Shown one piece after another: positions 18,948 to 29,291 of a DNA stretch of 64,000 nucleotides (its first letter is position 1; each line of letters starts with the position of its first letter). The stretch comes from an uncultured Thalassotalea sp. (GTDB lineage: Bacteria > Pseudomonadota > Gammaproteobacteria > Enterobacterales > Alteromonadaceae). Made by a program: the position numbers and the translations under genes. Location: assembly GCA_947492575.1 (NCBI GenBank), contig CANLNK010000007.1, positions 62,001 to 126,000 of the forward strand, read 5' to 3'. Below the pieces are notes generated by a model that was given only the letters and a program-made list of their open reading frames with translations, had not been told where the DNA came from and searched no databases.

Positions 18948-19286
18948 ATGGAAACTATTGAACGCATTAAAGAGCAAATTGCTGAAAACCCAATTCTTCT
19001 TTACATGAAGGGTTCACCTAAACTACCTAGCTGTGGCTTTTCTGCTCAAGCGTCTCAAGCCCTGATGTCTTGTGGTGAAAAGTTTGCTTTCGTTGATATT
19101 CTGCAAAACCCAGATATTCGTGCTGAATTACCTCAGTATGCAGACTGGCCAACGTTCCCACAGTTATGGGTTGAAGGCGAATTAATTGGCGGTTGTGACA
19201 TCATTTTAGAGATGTTCCAACAAGGCGAATTACAAGAAATTATTAAAGAAACAGCAGCGAAAACTAAGCCTGCTGAAGAAGCATAA
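18948..19286 (+). CDS. grxD: Monothiol glutaredoxin Grx4
   Basis: The 112-residue protein has the CGFS active site (Cys29), with the surrounding SPKLPSCGFS and the WPTFPQLWV and GGCDI glutathione-binding motifs. CGFS glutaredoxins bind a [2Fe-2S] cluster with glutathione and deliver it to other proteins. They also take part in iron sensing. The true ATG is at 18948, with GAGAGG just before it; a longer in-frame extension to 18885 has no family similarity. A hairpin follows before the peroxiredoxin gene. Confidence 0.96.
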   Translation: METIERIKEQIAENPILLYMKGSPKLPSCGFSAQASQALMSCGEKFAFVDILQNPDIRAELPQYADWPTFPQLWVEGELIGGCDIILEMFQQGELQEIIKETAAKTKPAEEA

Positions 19287-19311
19287 TTAGTCTAATTAGA
19301 GGCTAAATTTC

Positions 19312-19342
19312 CAGCACTGTCATCGTTAAGTCATGGCAGTGC
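19312..19342 (+). terminator. Stem-loop after grxD
   Basis: AGCACTGTCAT pairs with ATGGCAGTGCT with one G-U pair. Only a weak A/T-rich tail follows, so it may be an attenuator or processing site rather than a full terminator before the peroxiredoxin gene. Confidence 0.5.
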
Positions 19343-19407
19343 TGCGATAATAAATTATAAAGAGCAATATTGCTTTATCACACAATAATAAAATATTGGA
19401 GAATAAA

Positions 19408-20013
19408 ATGAGTGTATTAGTTGGTCGCCCAGCACCAGACTTCACTGCCGCAGCTGTATTAGGTAGCGGTGAGATTGTTGATAGCTTCACGTTATCAGAA
19501 GCAATCAAAGGTAAAAAAGCAGTAGTTTTCTTCTACCCGCTTGATTTTACTTTCGTATGTCCGTCTGAGTTATTAGCATTCGACCACCGCATGGAAGAAT
19601 TCAAAAGCCGTGGCGTAGAAGTAATCGGTGTTTCTATCGATTCTCAATTCTCTCACAATGCATGGCGTAACACGCCAGTTAACGAAGGTGGTATCGGCCC
19701 AGTTCAATACACACTAGTTGCTGACGTTAAACACGAAATCTGTCAAGCATACGACGTTGAGCACCCAGAAGCTGGCGTTGCTTTCCGTGGTTCTTTCTTA
19801 ATTGACGAAGAAGGTACAGTTCGTCACCAAGTAATCAACGACCTTCCATTAGGCCGTAACGTTGACGAAATGATCCGCATGGTTGACGCACTTCAATTCC
19901 ACCAAGAGCACGGCGAAGTATGTCCTGCTGGTTGGAACAAAGGCGACAAAGGTATGACTGCTTCTCCAGACGGCGTAGCGTCTTACTTAGCTGACAACGC
20001 AGACAACTTATAA
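19408..20013 (+). CDS. Typical 2-Cys peroxiredoxin (AhpC/Prx1 type)
   Basis: The 201-residue protein has peroxidatic Cys51 in FYPLDFTFVCPSE and resolving Cys171 in GEVCPAGW, the order of Prx1/AhpC enzymes. It reduces hydrogen peroxide and organic peroxides, using a thioredoxin- or AhpF-type reductant; no ahpF lies here. The C-terminal YLADNADNL tail is short. The start is ATG 19408 with GGAGA six bases before; a TTG four codons upstream is less likely. Codon use is strongly biased to preferred codons, which suggests high expression. Together with sodB it would remove superoxide and then peroxide. Confidence 0.94.
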   Translation: MSVLVGRPAPDFTAAAVLGSGEIVDSFTLSEAIKGKKAVVFFYPLDFTFVCPSELLAFDHRMEEFKSRGVEVIGVSIDSQFSHNAWRNTPVNEGGIGPVQYTLVADVKHEICQAYDVEHPEAGVAFRGSFLIDEEGTVRHQVINDLPLGRNVDEMIRMVDALQFHQEHGEVCPAGWNKGDKGMTASPDGVASYLADNADNL

Positions 20014-20050
20014 TTCGTATTTACACGAATAAGTTTCTCGAAAGAAATAC

Positions 20051-20079
20051 AAAAAAGCCCGCATTAGCGGGCTTTTTTA
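20051..20079. terminator. Terminator between peroxiredoxin gene and rnt
   Basis: AAAAAAGCCCGC, a short ATTA loop and GCGGGCTTTTTT form a strong hairpin with runs on both sides, suited to the convergent peroxiredoxin and rnt genes. Confidence 0.9.
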
Positions 20080-20098
20080 TGTAAAGGGTTTAAGAAAA

Positions 20099-20806
20099 CT
20101 AGTCGTGTTTGCTTTCTTTATCAACAGTTTGCTCGTCAGTATCGTTTTGTGGCATTGGCCAGCCGCCTAAATTTTTCCACTTATTGACGATAGTACAAAA
20201 AAGCTCGGCAGTCTTTTCGGTGTCGTAAAGCGCTGAATGTGCTTCTTTGTTATCGAAATCTATCTGTGCTGCTTCACAAGCTTTGGCAAGAACCGTTTGG
20301 CCGTAAGCAAGGCCAGATAAGGTTGTCGTATCAAAGCTAACAAATGGGTGGAACGGGCTGCGCTTGATATTGCAACGCTCAACAGCAGCATTCAGAAAAC
20401 CTAAGTCGAATGCGGCGTTGTGAGCAACCATTACGGCGCGTTGGCAACCAGCAGCTTTCATTTTCTTGCGAATAAGCTTAAACATTTCTTTCAGTGCAAA
20501 GTCTTCTTTTACGTTGCCACGCAGTGGGTGGGTTGGATCGATTCCAGTAAACGCCAAAGCTGAAGGCTCTAAGTTTGCGCCTTCAAATGGTTCAATATTG
20601 AAACAAATGCTTTCATCAATTTGAAACTCACCTGTAGCTTCATCTAAGCTCAGCATACTTGCTGCAATTTCTAAAAGTGCATCAGTTTTTGCGTTGAAAC
20701 CAGCTGTTTCAACATCGACAACGACAGGGAAGTAACCACGAAATCGTTGGGCGAATATAGATTTTTCCGAAGAGTTTTCTGAAGGTTTTGATACATCGTT
20801 AGACAT
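20099..20806 (-). CDS. rnt: Ribonuclease T
   Basis: The 235-residue protein is an RNase T of the DEDD exonuclease family. ExoI is [10 protein letters not shown] (Asp, Glu), ExoII lies around [13 protein letters not shown], and ExoIII is [17 protein letters not shown]. RNase T trims the 3' ends of tRNA and other stable RNAs. ATG 20806 is chosen because homology begins soon after it; the upstream in-frame extension is hydrophobic and unlike the family. A C-terminal tail of ~20 charged residues is variable. It is divergent from motY, the order seen in Vibrio and Shewanella. Confidence 0.94.
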   Translation of the reverse strand: MSNDVSKPSENSSEKSIFAQRFRGYFPVVVDVETAGFNAKTDALLEIAASMLSLDEATGEFQIDESICFNIEPFEGANLEPSALAFTGIDPTHPLRGNVKEDFALKEMFKLIRKKMKAAGCQRAVMVAHNAAFDLGFLNAAVERCNIKRSPFHPFVSFDTTTLSGLAYGQTVLAKACEAAQIDFDNKEAHSALYDTEKTAELFCTIVNKWKNLGGWPMPQNDTDEQTVDKESKHD

Positions 20807-20989
20807 TAGACTTGTATGATCACTGCAAATTGGTGTCGAATTATCGCAAAAAAATAGTGTGAACTCGACAGGGTTTGTGAAAAATAACAAAAAGGGCTGT
20901 AAAAGTATCACTTTCGTATTAAAGTAATAGGTAGAGTTGCCGATAAAAAAACAGTCTATTATTCACTTAAGTTGCAGTAAAACCTTAGT

Positions 20990-21877
20990 ATGAAGAAATT
21001 ACTTCCTATTATAATTAGTACCTTAGTTGGAGCCACAATGGCGAGCCAATCGCATGCCGGCATTCGACAGTACAGTGCGACCCTAGAAGACTCTCAGTGG
21101 CAAGTTTCCAATAAAAGCCGCCTTCATTGCACCTTATCACACGAAATTCCTAATTACGGTGAGGCAAAGTTTACCAGTCGAGCCAGCCGCAACAGCAATA
21201 TGATGTTTGAGCTTGATATGCTGCGCTTGCCAGATAATTACTCGCTCGCAGAAGTCCGTTCCGTAGCGCCTAAATTCAGACCAGGTTTAAACGACTACAC
21301 ATTAGCGGACATGAAACTGCACAAGCAGTTTTCGCCGAGTTTAGATAAGAAAATAGCGTGGACTATGCTTAATGAATTAGAGCAGGGCATGAGCCCAACG
21401 TTTTTCTATGATGGCTGGTACAGTGAGCACGATAAAATCTCGGTGGGATTGTCGACGGCTCGTTTCAGTAAGGCGTACCAAGAGTTCATTGGTTGTATTG
21501 GTAATTTACTAAATTATAACTTTGATGATATTGCCTACACCGTTTTGAATTACCAATCGAATAGTGACAAGTTCACTCGCTCATCTGAACGCCGCATGGC
21601 GATGATCAGTGAATACCTAAAGCTTGATAAAGATTTAGAGCTAGTACTAATTGACGCATATTCAGATAGTTATGGTGGTCGTTGGAATAACCTGGAACTT
21701 TCGAAAAAGCGTGCTAATAAAATCCGGGACTACTTCCTGAGCAATGGTATAGATGCAAGTCGCATTGAGGCGACAGGTTATGGTGAAAAACGCCATATTG
21801 CATCGAATGAAACTACGTTAGGTCGTGGACAAAACAGACGCGTTGTTATTCACATGGAAAAACCTATCGAGTATTAG
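20990..21877 (+). CDS. motY: Sodium-type flagellar protein MotY
   Basis: The 295-residue protein has a signal peptide (to about residue 23, SHA-GI), a MotY N-terminal domain (residues ~24-150, beginning GIRQYSATLEDSQW) and an OmpA-like peptidoglycan-binding domain (residues ~180-290, including LSKKRANKIRDYF and GYGEKRHIASNET). MotY forms the T ring of the sodium-driven polar flagellar motor with MotX and helps hold the PomA/PomB stator. Its presence indicates a polar Na-driven flagellum encoded elsewhere. It is the neighbour of rnt as in other marine gammaproteobacteria. Confidence 0.93.
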   Translation: MKKLLPIIISTLVGATMASQSHAGIRQYSATLEDSQWQVSNKSRLHCTLSHEIPNYGEAKFTSRASRNSNMMFELDMLRLPDNYSLAEVRSVAPKFRPGLNDYTLADMKLHKQFSPSLDKKIAWTMLNELEQGMSPTFFYDGWYSEHDKISVGLSTARFSKAYQEFIGCIGNLLNYNFDDIAYTVLNYQSNSDKFTRSSERRMAMISEYLKLDKDLELVLIDAYSDSYGGRWNNLELSKKRANKIRDYFLSNGIDASRIEATGYGEKRHIASNETTLGRGQNRRVVIHMEKPIEY

Positions 21878-21909
21878 CAATAATTGATAAATAGTTTAGG
21901 AATAATATG

Positions 21910-21945
21910 AAAGCCGCATACTTAATTGAGTTTGCGGCTTTTTTA
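21910..21945 (+). terminator. Terminator after motY
   Basis: AAGCCGCA...TGCGGCTT with the inner ACT/AGT pair forms a hairpin followed by a T-run. Confidence 0.85.
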
Positions 21946-22037
21946 TTGACGAATAATTCTTTATCCTTTCTTTGTTCTTATGGGGTGTTTACCTATCCAT
22001 AAATACCTAACTAACCATTTATATTAAGAAAAATATT

Positions 22038-23882
22038 ATGAAAAAACTCGCTTCGTTGTTTGCTACCTGCATGCTTTTCGTTACGACGTTAAGTTTTGCT
22101 AGTGCAAAAGATGATTATACCTATGCCAATTACGACCAAGTCGTTACCACTCACACCTATTTAGATCTTGCTATTGATTTCGATAATAAGTCGCTTAAAG
22201 GCTTTGCCGAACTTGACTTAAAGTGGCTGGTTGAAGGTAACCATCCAATTATTTTAGATACACGTGATTTGATTGTTCACCGTGTTATGGCTAAAGCCAA
22301 GGGGGGTAATTGGCTGCCAGCAAGTTTTAAGCTTGCCAAGCGTGATTCGGTGTTAGGTAGCAAGCTAACCATTAAGTCGCCAGTAAAATCCGACAAACTT
22401 AGAGTTTATTATCAATCAACTGAAAAGGCATCAGGCCTGCAATGGTTAACACCAGAGCAAACTGCAGGTAAGAAGTTGCCTTTCATGTTTAGTCAAAACC
22501 AAGCTATTCATGCACGTTCTTGGATTCCTGTTCAAGACACGCCAAGTGTTCGCATGACATACAGTGCTCGTATCACTGCACCAAAAGATGTATTGGCAGT
22601 TATGAGTGCAGATAACGACCCTAGCACTGCACGAGATGGCGATTACTTCTTTGATATGCCACAACCTGTTCCCGCTTATTTGATAGCGATAGCTGCCGGT
22701 GATCTAGTCTTTAAGCCGATGAGTGATATTACTGGTATCTACGCCGAGCCTAGTTTAGTTGATGGTGCAGTAGCTGAGTTTGACGACACGCAGGCGATGA
22801 TCGACGTTACTGAAGAAATGTATGGTAAATACCGTTGGGGTCGTTACGATTTATTAATCCTTCCTCCGAGTTTCCCATTTGGCGGCATGGAAAATCCACG
22901 CTTGTCTTTTATCACTCCTACCGTTATTGCTGGTGATAAAAGCTTAGTTAACCTTATCGCTCACGAGCTTGCGCATTCTTGGTCGGGTAATTTAGTGACT
23001 AACGAATCATGGCGAGACCTTTGGCTGAATGAAGGTTTTACCAGCTATGTTGAAAACCGCATCATGGAGCGTGTTTTTGGTGTCGACCGTGCAGTTATGG
23101 AACAATCACTAGCCGCTCAAGGGTTAAATTATGAAATTGCCGAGTTAGCGCCAGGTGATACTCAGCTTTATATCGATTTGAAAGGTAGAGACCCAGACGA
23201 TGCTTTTTCTGGCGTACCTTACACGAAAGGTCAGCTGTTCCTTATGTATTTAGAAGAGAAGTTTGGCCGTGATATTTTCGATAAGTTTGTTCAGCAGTAC
23301 TTTGATGACCATGCGTTCCAGTCGCTTGGCACTGCAGAGTTTGTGAAATACACTGAAAAGAATCTACTGAAGAAGCACCCAAATATTGTGTCGATGGATA
23401 TTATTAACGAGTGGATTTTTGAACAGGGACTGCCAAGTTTCGTGCCGCGTCCGCAATCAGATGCGTTCGTGATTATCGATCAACAAATCAGTGAGTACAT
23501 CGGCGATAAACTCGCGCTTGAACAACTTGATACATCGGCTTGGACTGTACATCAGTGGTTGCACTTCATTAATAACCTTCCGCTAAACATTAGCGAAGCT
23601 AAAATGAAGCAGCTTGATAGCGCGTTTAACTTAACCACAAGTACCAATGCAGAGAAAGCACATGCTTGGTACCTACTTGCCCTTAAAACAGGCTATCAGC
23701 CGATTTACCCTGCGATGGAGCAATACTTGATTGGTATCGGTCGACGTAAGCTGATTGTTCCGCTTTATAAAACATTGGCTGAAACACCGGAAGGTAAAGC
23801 ATGGGCACAGCGTGTTTATGACATTGCGCGACCTGGCTATCACCCATTAGCGCAAGGTACTGTTGATAGCATATTGAAGTAA
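22038..23882 (+). CDS. Secreted M1-family aminopeptidase (leukotriene A4 hydrolase-like)
   Basis: The 614-residue protein has a signal peptide (to about residue 23) and an M1 catalytic domain: the exopeptidase motif GGMEN at 282-286, and zinc ligands HELAH (His309, His313) and Glu332 with the standard 18-residue spacing. The C-terminal armadillo-like helical domain (~470-610) is of the leukotriene-A4-hydrolase type. It should release N-terminal amino acids from peptides in the periplasm or outside the cell. The gene stands alone between motY and a terminator. Compare the second, very different M1 domain fused to an ABC permease at 55-58 kb. Confidence 0.92.
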   Translation: MKKLASLFATCMLFVTTLSFASAKDDYTYANYDQVVTTHTYLDLAIDFDNKSLKGFAELDLKWLVEGNHPIILDTRDLIVHRVMAKAKGGNWLPASFKLAKRDSVLGSKLTIKSPVKSDKLRVYYQSTEKASGLQWLTPEQTAGKKLPFMFSQNQAIHARSWIPVQDTPSVRMTYSARITAPKDVLAVMSADNDPSTARDGDYFFDMPQPVPAYLIAIAAGDLVFKPMSDITGIYAEPSLVDGAVAEFDDTQAMIDVTEEMYGKYRWGRYDLLILPPSFPFGGMENPRLSFITPTVIAGDKSLVNLIAHELAHSWSGNLVTNESWRDLWLNEGFTSYVENRIMERVFGVDRAVMEQSLAAQGLNYEIAELAPGDTQLYIDLKGRDPDDAFSGVPYTKGQLFLMYLEEKFGRDIFDKFVQQYFDDHAFQSLGTAEFVKYTEKNLLKKHPNIVSMDIINEWIFEQGLPSFVPRPQSDAFVIIDQQISEYIGDKLALEQLDTSAWTVHQWLHFINNLPLNISEAKMKQLDSAFNLTTSTNAEKAHAWYLLALKTGYQPIYPAMEQYLIGIGRRKLIVPLYKTLAETPEGKAWAQRVYDIARPGYHPLAQGTVDSILK

Positions 23883-23928
23883 ATTCTACTGCTAAATCAA
23901 TAAGTGTTTTGGAATATTATGACGAATA

Positions 23929-23957
23929 AAAAAACCGCCACGAGGCGGTTTTTTTGA
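23929..23957. terminator. Bidirectional terminator after the M1 aminopeptidase gene
   Basis: ACCGCC, ACGA loop, GGCGGT with A-run and T-run on either side. Confidence 0.9.
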
Positions 23958-23996
23958 TTAAACATTAAGATAGCTAAGCTATCTTAATTTGAGTAA

Positions 23997-24743
23997 CTAG
24001 AGCGCAGCGCTCTCTTGCAATACGTCTACTTGGCGATACTGATCTTGCTGAGAAATAACAACGCGGGTAGAAATGTCATCGAGATAAAAAATTACGGTTA
24101 AACGACCACGCTTGCGTTCTTGCTCAACTGGTTGATCGAAGTATTCAGTATAAAAAGCGATAACGTCTTCTTCTGTCGCGTCTGTGTAATAGTTCACGAC
24201 AGCAGGTAAATCATCAATAAATTCTGCGAATACTCTAGCATCATCCATGACAGGGATTTGCACATCACCTTCAGCAGGAATAGGGCGTTCGAAGTTATAA
24301 ACTGGTGTTACGGCTTCCTCTTCGGTTGCGTAATCGTATACCAACGCTTCAGTTTCCGCTTCGACTTCTTTTTCAGGGTTTGTCACAACAGCTTCTTCTG
24401 CATCAGCCATTTCATCAGTAATTTCTTCTGAAACTTGCTGGTATAAATCGTTTTCAGCAGCTTCTTCTTCAATCATTTGCTCTTGTAAAACTTGCACTTC
24501 GGAGCTTTGATTTACCCGGGTTTGAGATACTTGTGTGTCATCAGTTATAACGTCAGACATCATTACTTTCTCTGACGCTTGTTCTATCGCTTTTTCAGCA
24601 ACGACTTGTTCGGTTGTTTGAACGGCTGACTCAGTTGCTACACCTTCCATGTTCTCTTGGTTTTCTTGCTGCGCGCCTGCCAAAGCAGTGCTACTTGCAA
24701 CTACCAACAAAGAGGCAATTGTCGTTTTTGTTGTTATCTTCAT
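23997..24743 (-). CDS. Acidic secreted protein of unknown function
   Basis: From ATG 24743 the product has 248 residues. It has a clear signal peptide (ITTKTTIASLLVVASSTALA), then ~120 residues very rich in Glu, Gln, Val and Ala (coiled-coil or disordered), then a compact C-terminal domain of ~100 residues (from PVYNFERPIP to the end, with VIAFYTEYFDQPVEQERKRG). I do not recognise the domain. GGAG lies 10 bases before this ATG. An ATG seven codons upstream is possible and would lengthen the signal peptide. It precedes nothing on its strand and lies downstream of cysZ with 136 bp between them. Confidence 0.65.
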   Translation of the reverse strand: MKITTKTTIASLLVVASSTALAGAQQENQENMEGVATESAVQTTEQVVAEKAIEQASEKVMMSDVITDDTQVSQTRVNQSSEVQVLQEQMIEEEAAENDLYQQVSEEITDEMADAEEAVVTNPEKEVEAETEALVYDYATEEEAVTPVYNFERPIPAEGDVQIPVMDDARVFAEFIDDLPAVVNYYTDATEEDVIAFYTEYFDQPVEQERKRGRLTVIFYLDDISTRVVISQQDQYRQVDVLQESAAL

Positions 24744-24879
24744 CAAAAAGGTACTCCGTGACATTTCCTTCAATGTAAAAGTTCACTATGTTGCGGTCAA
24801 TAGTTTTTCAAAAAACAGTTGAAAGAGCTAAGGGTTAGCTAACATCTAACCCGTCAGTCAAACTTCATTATTATCTCGA

Positions 24880-25611
24880 TTAACGTGATTGCATTTTTGC
24901 TTTGTGATGATCAACCCAGAGGGCTGTCGCGCCACATATTGCGACAGGCATAACAATCATGTTTATAAATGGAATCATGGAAAAAAGCGCTGTGGTAATA
25001 CCAAAGCTGTAACTCTGGCCTTTGCGTTGATTTAGCTCGTCACGCATAACATCGAAGTTAATCTTATGATTATCAAAAGGATAATCTAAATATTGAACCG
25101 CCATCATCCAAGAAACAAAGAGAAACCAGATGAGCTGGCCAATAATGGGCACAAACCACATGATGACAAAAAAGCCGATAGCCCTTGGCAGGTAATATCG
25201 GAACTTACACCATTCTCGACTTAGTGTTCTCGGAATATCTTTAACAATGTCTGAAAACGAGCCGCTATCATCGGTTTTACCCGTTAACATGGCTTCAACT
25301 TTTTCAGATAACAAGCCATTAAATGGCGCTGCAATCCAGTTTGCCGCAGCGCTAAAAACAAACGAAAAGCCAATGAGAATAGTGACGATAGCAAATGGCC
25401 AAATCGCGAACTCTAGCCAAGAAAGCGCTTCAGGTAACCATGCCATAATACTGGCGATGTAAACTTCCAATTGCGTAAATAGATAATAAAAGCAGACTCC
25501 AAAAATTATCAAATTAATCAATAAAGGCACTAAAACAAAACGTCGTAAACCTTTGGTATTGATTAAATCAAATCCTTTTAAAAAATATCCTGCTCCTGTT
25601 TGAGCTTGCAT
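24880..25611 (-). CDS. cysZ: Sulfate transporter CysZ
   Basis: The 243-residue membrane protein has the CysZ pattern: an N-terminal GAGYFLKGFDLI, hydrophobic segments near 30-50, 65-90, 140-165 and 205-230, and the RPYLDYPFDNH-like motif QYLDYPFDNHKI. CysZ is a sulfate/proton symporter that feeds cysteine synthesis. ATG 25611 is preferred to the GTG two codons upstream. cysZ beside zipA-ligA is a common gammaproteobacterial order; here it is divergent from smc. CysB, the usual regulator of sulfur genes, is encoded at 50.6 kb. Confidence 0.9.
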   Translation of the reverse strand: MQAQTGAGYFLKGFDLINTKGLRRFVLVPLLINLIIFGVCFYYLFTQLEVYIASIMAWLPEALSWLEFAIWPFAIVTILIGFSFVFSAAANWIAAPFNGLLSEKVEAMLTGKTDDSGSFSDIVKDIPRTLSREWCKFRYYLPRAIGFFVIMWFVPIIGQLIWFLFVSWMMAVQYLDYPFDNHKINFDVMRDELNQRKGQSYSFGITTALFSMIPFINMIVMPVAICGATALWVDHHKAKMQSR

Positions 25612-25745
25612 AAACACGCCTAAAAAAACTGCATTTGCACCGATTATAGGGTTATTTAACGCAAAACCAAGCCTTTGCCTGTGACAAAGCTAGACAATAT
25701 TGTTAAATTCGTTGTCATTATAATAATCATCCCTTATTTGCCCGA

Positions 25746-28700
25746 ATGCGCTTAAAGCAGATAAAACTTGCCGGTTTTAAATCATTTGTTGATGTTACTA
25801 AGGTGCCTTTCAATGCACAGATGACCGCTATTGTTGGTCCAAATGGTTGTGGTAAGTCTAATATCATTGATGCTGTGCGTTGGGTGCTTGGTGAAAGTTC
25901 TGCAAAGAATCTGCGCGGCGACGCCATGACAGATGTTATTTTCAATGGTGCCAGTTCAAGAAAGCCTGTCGGACAGGCAAGTGTAGAACTTGTTTTTGAA
26001 AATCAGCCTGATAGCGCACAAAAATTCAATTTGAATGCAAACCTTTCTGAGCGTAACGAAATCTCCATTCGACGCACGGTTAATCGAGATGGTCAAAACC
26101 ATTATTACCTCAATGGTGCTAAATGTCGCCGCCGTGATATTACCGATGTATTTTTAGGATCGGGCTTAGGGCCCAAAAGTTACGCGATAATCGAACAGGG
26201 CATGATTTCTCGGTTGATCGAATCGAAACCACAAGAACTCAGAGTGTTCGTTGAGGAGGCTGCCGGCGTTTCCAAATATAAAGAGCGACGCCGAGAAACG
26301 GAGAGCAAACTTAAATCTACACGAGAAAATATCGAACGGCTTGAGGATATCAGTCAAGAGATTAATTATCACCTTGTTGTGCTAAATGAACAAGCTGAGC
26401 AGGCACAACGTTTTCGTGAATTGAAAGTCACAGAACGAAACGCCCGTACTGATATTGCTTATCTGAAACAACAAAAAGCGCAAACTCAACTTTCTCAACT
26501 TAAGGCGAAAGAGCAAAATTTTATTGAGCAGCGAAAGACGGCGTCTACAAAACAGGTAGAGCTTGAGAAGTCGTTAGAGTCAGAGCAAGAAACACTTGAT
26601 CTAGAGCTAGCAAACATCGATGAGTTACGAAACAAACATAATGATATTCGCCAGCAACTGGTACTTGTTAACCATCAGTTGTCCAGTGCTCAAGAACAGC
26701 AAGCCCGCAGCGAGCAGCAAAAACTCGCAACATCAGAGAAGCTCTCGTTAGCTCAAACCAAAGTGGAAGCGCTGAGTAAAAGTGTTTCAGCATTAAAGGC
26801 AGCGCAGAGCGAAAATCAGCCATTGGTAGCAAAATACCAGGGCCAAGAATCGGAAGCGCTCAGCCAGCTAAACCAGTTACAGCAAGACGAGCGCGATGCC
26901 AGTAAGCGGTTACAACAGGTTAACCAAGCGCATATTGAACAGCAAAAAGTCGAAATCGCGAGAAATCAGCGAGCGATGAAAATCGCTGAACACATTACCC
27001 GCAGTAAAACTCAGCAGGATGAAAAGAATCGTCAATTACAGGAGTTGACTACTGATGACGGCGTAAGCCTTGTTGAGTACTACCAGCAAAAAGAAGATTT
27101 GGCAGAACGAAAAGCACAGCTGGAAGCTTCTATCGAGTTGCAAGAAAAAGCTAAGCAACAACACGCGGAGCTTTTGGCTGAACATAAGGCAAACTTGCAA
27201 CAAACCCAACAGCAACATTATAAGCAAATAGCTGAACTCAATAGTTTAAGTGAACTATTGGCTAAGCAAGAACCTTGGCAACCAGCCGTTATTGAGTGGC
27301 TGGGAAAACAGAGTGTAAAGCACTTTGGCTGCTACTATCAGCACATCCAAGTACCAGAGAAATGGCAAGCAGCCGCCACTAAGGTCATGGCGAATTGGCT
27401 TCAGGCAATTGTTGTTGAAAATATGCCTCACGCAGCTATCGCGGATATTGAAAAAACAGCTGAGTTGCAAAGCCCTGAGTTTCAAAGCGATAGTCTCCCA
27501 ACATATTGGATAATTGATCAAAATGAGCTGCTTGATAAAAGCTCTTGCAACGAAGGCACATTAGCGGCAGTTATTGACGCAGAACTCGGTATTCTGCCCG
27601 TTTTGAATAACGTTTTGCTGGCGGATTCAACTGAAGAGGCAGTAGAGAAACTTCAAACCTTATTAGACTATCAAGCGATAGTTACGCCAGATGGGACTGT
27701 TTTCAACAAGCACAGCTCGACTAAAGGTAGTGTGTCTGAAGCACATGACGTTATCGCGCTTAATCATAAGCGGCATGAGTTGGAGCAGGCTAAGCATGCA
27801 TCACATGCGCAAATTCAATCACTAACAAAACGTATTGACGATGGTCAAATAGCGTTTGATTCAATTGAGCAGGAGCTTGCTAATTCCCGATTAGACGCCA
27901 GAACCATTGAGGCTGAATCAGCTGCGTTAGCGAAAGTGATAACGGAAGCGATAGAGGCGCAAAATACTCGTAAACAACAACGTCAGAATTTGATTGAAGA
28001 ATTAGCAGATATCTCTACGCAATTAGCAACTTACCAAGAACAGCAGGTGCAATTAGAGGAAGAAACCACAAGCAATGCTTCTAAATTAGCTGACATAGAA
28101 ACAAGTGCTACTCAAGCAGAACAAGCAAAGCAGCACGTTAACGAGCAACTCGCGGTAGTTGAAAATATTAAACAACTTGCTCGACAGACACAAGATAAAG
28201 TGAGTCAGCAAACACTTGAGTTATCTCAGCTGACATTACAGCTAGAGCATGCTCACGAGCAGATGGCTTTGCACCAAGATCAGCTTTCTCAATGGCAGGG
28301 CTCAAAAGCATCTGGTCAAGATGTTGATAAGCTGAAATCCAATCAACATGAGCTATCAGCTCAAGAAGGGAGTGCGGAAAAGTCTCTGAATGGTGCTAAA
28401 TCGCGTTATCAAACGTTGAAAGCAAGTATGGCTGAACGAACGGTGGCGCTCAGCAAACTGCAAAACGAGCTCAATCACTTGCAAGACCAGCAACATCAAA
28501 ACGCGTTAAAAATAGAGCAGGCAAGTTTTGAGTTAAAATCTGCCAATGAAACACTTAACGAGTTAGAGGGGGCAGGCAATAATCGCTTAGCTTTGTCTTC
28601 GCCGAATATGTCACTTTCAGCTTTACAGCAAGAGTTGAAAATGGCAGTTCAAGCAATTCAACGCTTGGGAGCGGTTAATTTAGCAGCAATTGATGAGTGT

Positions 28701-29282
28701 CAGTTGCAACAACAGCGAAAAAATCAGATAGATTTACAAATTGAGGATTTAACTCAGGCGTTAGCCACGTTAGAATCTGCAATAGCGAAAATAGACAGAG
28801 AAAGTCGAACTAAATTCAAAGCTACCTTTGAACAAATTAATCAAGACTTTAAGCAGCTATTCCCGAAAGTATTTGGTGGCGGTGAAGCCTATTTGGCGTT
28901 AACCTCGGATGACTTGTTAGAAACGGGTGTGACCATCATGGCACGGCCACCGGGTAAGAAAAATAGCACAATACATCTATTGTCGGGTGGTGAGAAAGCG
29001 TTAACTGCGCTGTCACTGGTATTTGCCATATTTAGACTCACACCGGCGCCGTTTTGTATGCTAGATGAGGTAGATGCTCCGCTTGATGATGCAAACGTTG
29101 AGCGATTTTGTAATTTAGTTCAAGAAATGTCTAAAACCGTACAATTTATTTATATCAGTCATAATAAAATAGCAATGGAAATGGCATCACATCTTACGGG
29201 CGTGACCATGGGGGAACCAGGGGTGTCACGCATGGTATCGGTAGATATCGATGAAGCAATTGCCATGGCAGAAGTATCATAA
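25746..29282 (+). CDS. smc: Chromosome segregation protein SMC
   Basis: The 1178-residue protein has an N-terminal head with Walker A GPNGCGKSN (residues ~32-40), long coiled coils, and a hinge at ~500-660. The C-terminal head has signature LLSGGEKALTALSL and Walker B FCMLDEVDAPLDD. Length and layout are those of the bacterial condensin SMC, which works with ScpA and ScpB in DNA compaction and segregation. Enterobacteria and Vibrio use MukB instead; the SMC here separates this organism from them. Its stop is 10 bp before zipA, so the two are likely cotranscribed. Confidence 0.95.
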   Translation: MRLKQIKLAGFKSFVDVTKVPFNAQMTAIVGPNGCGKSNIIDAVRWVLGESSAKNLRGDAMTDVIFNGASSRKPVGQASVELVFENQPDSAQKFNLNANLSERNEISIRRTVNRDGQNHYYLNGAKCRRRDITDVFLGSGLGPKSYAIIEQGMISRLIESKPQELRVFVEEAAGVSKYKERRRETESKLKSTRENIERLEDISQEINYHLVVLNEQAEQAQRFRELKVTERNARTDIAYLKQQKAQTQLSQLKAKEQNFIEQRKTASTKQVELEKSLESEQETLDLELANIDELRNKHNDIRQQLVLVNHQLSSAQEQQARSEQQKLATSEKLSLAQTKVEALSKSVSALKAAQSENQPLVAKYQGQESEALSQLNQLQQDERDASKRLQQVNQAHIEQQKVEIARNQRAMKIAEHITRSKTQQDEKNRQLQELTTDDGVSLVEYYQQKEDLAERKAQLEASIELQEKAKQQHAELLAEHKANLQQTQQQHYKQIAELNSLSELLAKQEPWQPAVIEWLGKQSVKHFGCYYQHIQVPEKWQAAATKVMANWLQAIVVENMPHAAIADIEKTAELQSPEFQSDSLPTYWIIDQNELLDKSSCNEGTLAAVIDAELGILPVLNNVLLADSTEEAVEKLQTLLDYQAIVTPDGTVFNKHSSTKGSVSEAHDVIALNHKRHELEQAKHASHAQIQSLTKRIDDGQIAFDSIEQELANSRLDARTIEAESAALAKVITEAIEAQNTRKQQRQNLIEELADISTQLATYQEQQVQLEEETTSNASKLADIETSATQAEQAKQHVNEQLAVVENIKQLARQTQDKVSQQTLELSQLTLQLEHAHEQMALHQDQLSQWQGSKASGQDVDKLKSNQHELSAQEGSAEKSLNGAKSRYQTLKASMAERTVALSKLQNELNHLQDQQHQNALKIEQASFELKSANETLNELEGAGNNRLALSSPNMSLSALQQELKMAVQAIQRLGAVNLAAIDECQLQQQRKNQIDLQIEDLTQALATLESAIAKIDRESRTKFKATFEQINQDFKQLFPKVFGGGEAYLALTSDDLLETGVTIMARPPGKKNSTIHLLSGGEKALTALSLVFAIFRLTPAPFCMLDEVDAPLDDANVERFCNLVQEMSKTVQFIYISHNKIAMEMASHLTGVTMGEPGVSRMVSVDIDEAIAMAEVS

Positions 29283-29291
29283 AAAGGCTCG

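Noticed and set aside
23997-24773. Start of the acidic protein at TTG 24773
   Set aside because: It would place ten mostly polar residues before the signal peptide; ATG 24743 gives a standard one.
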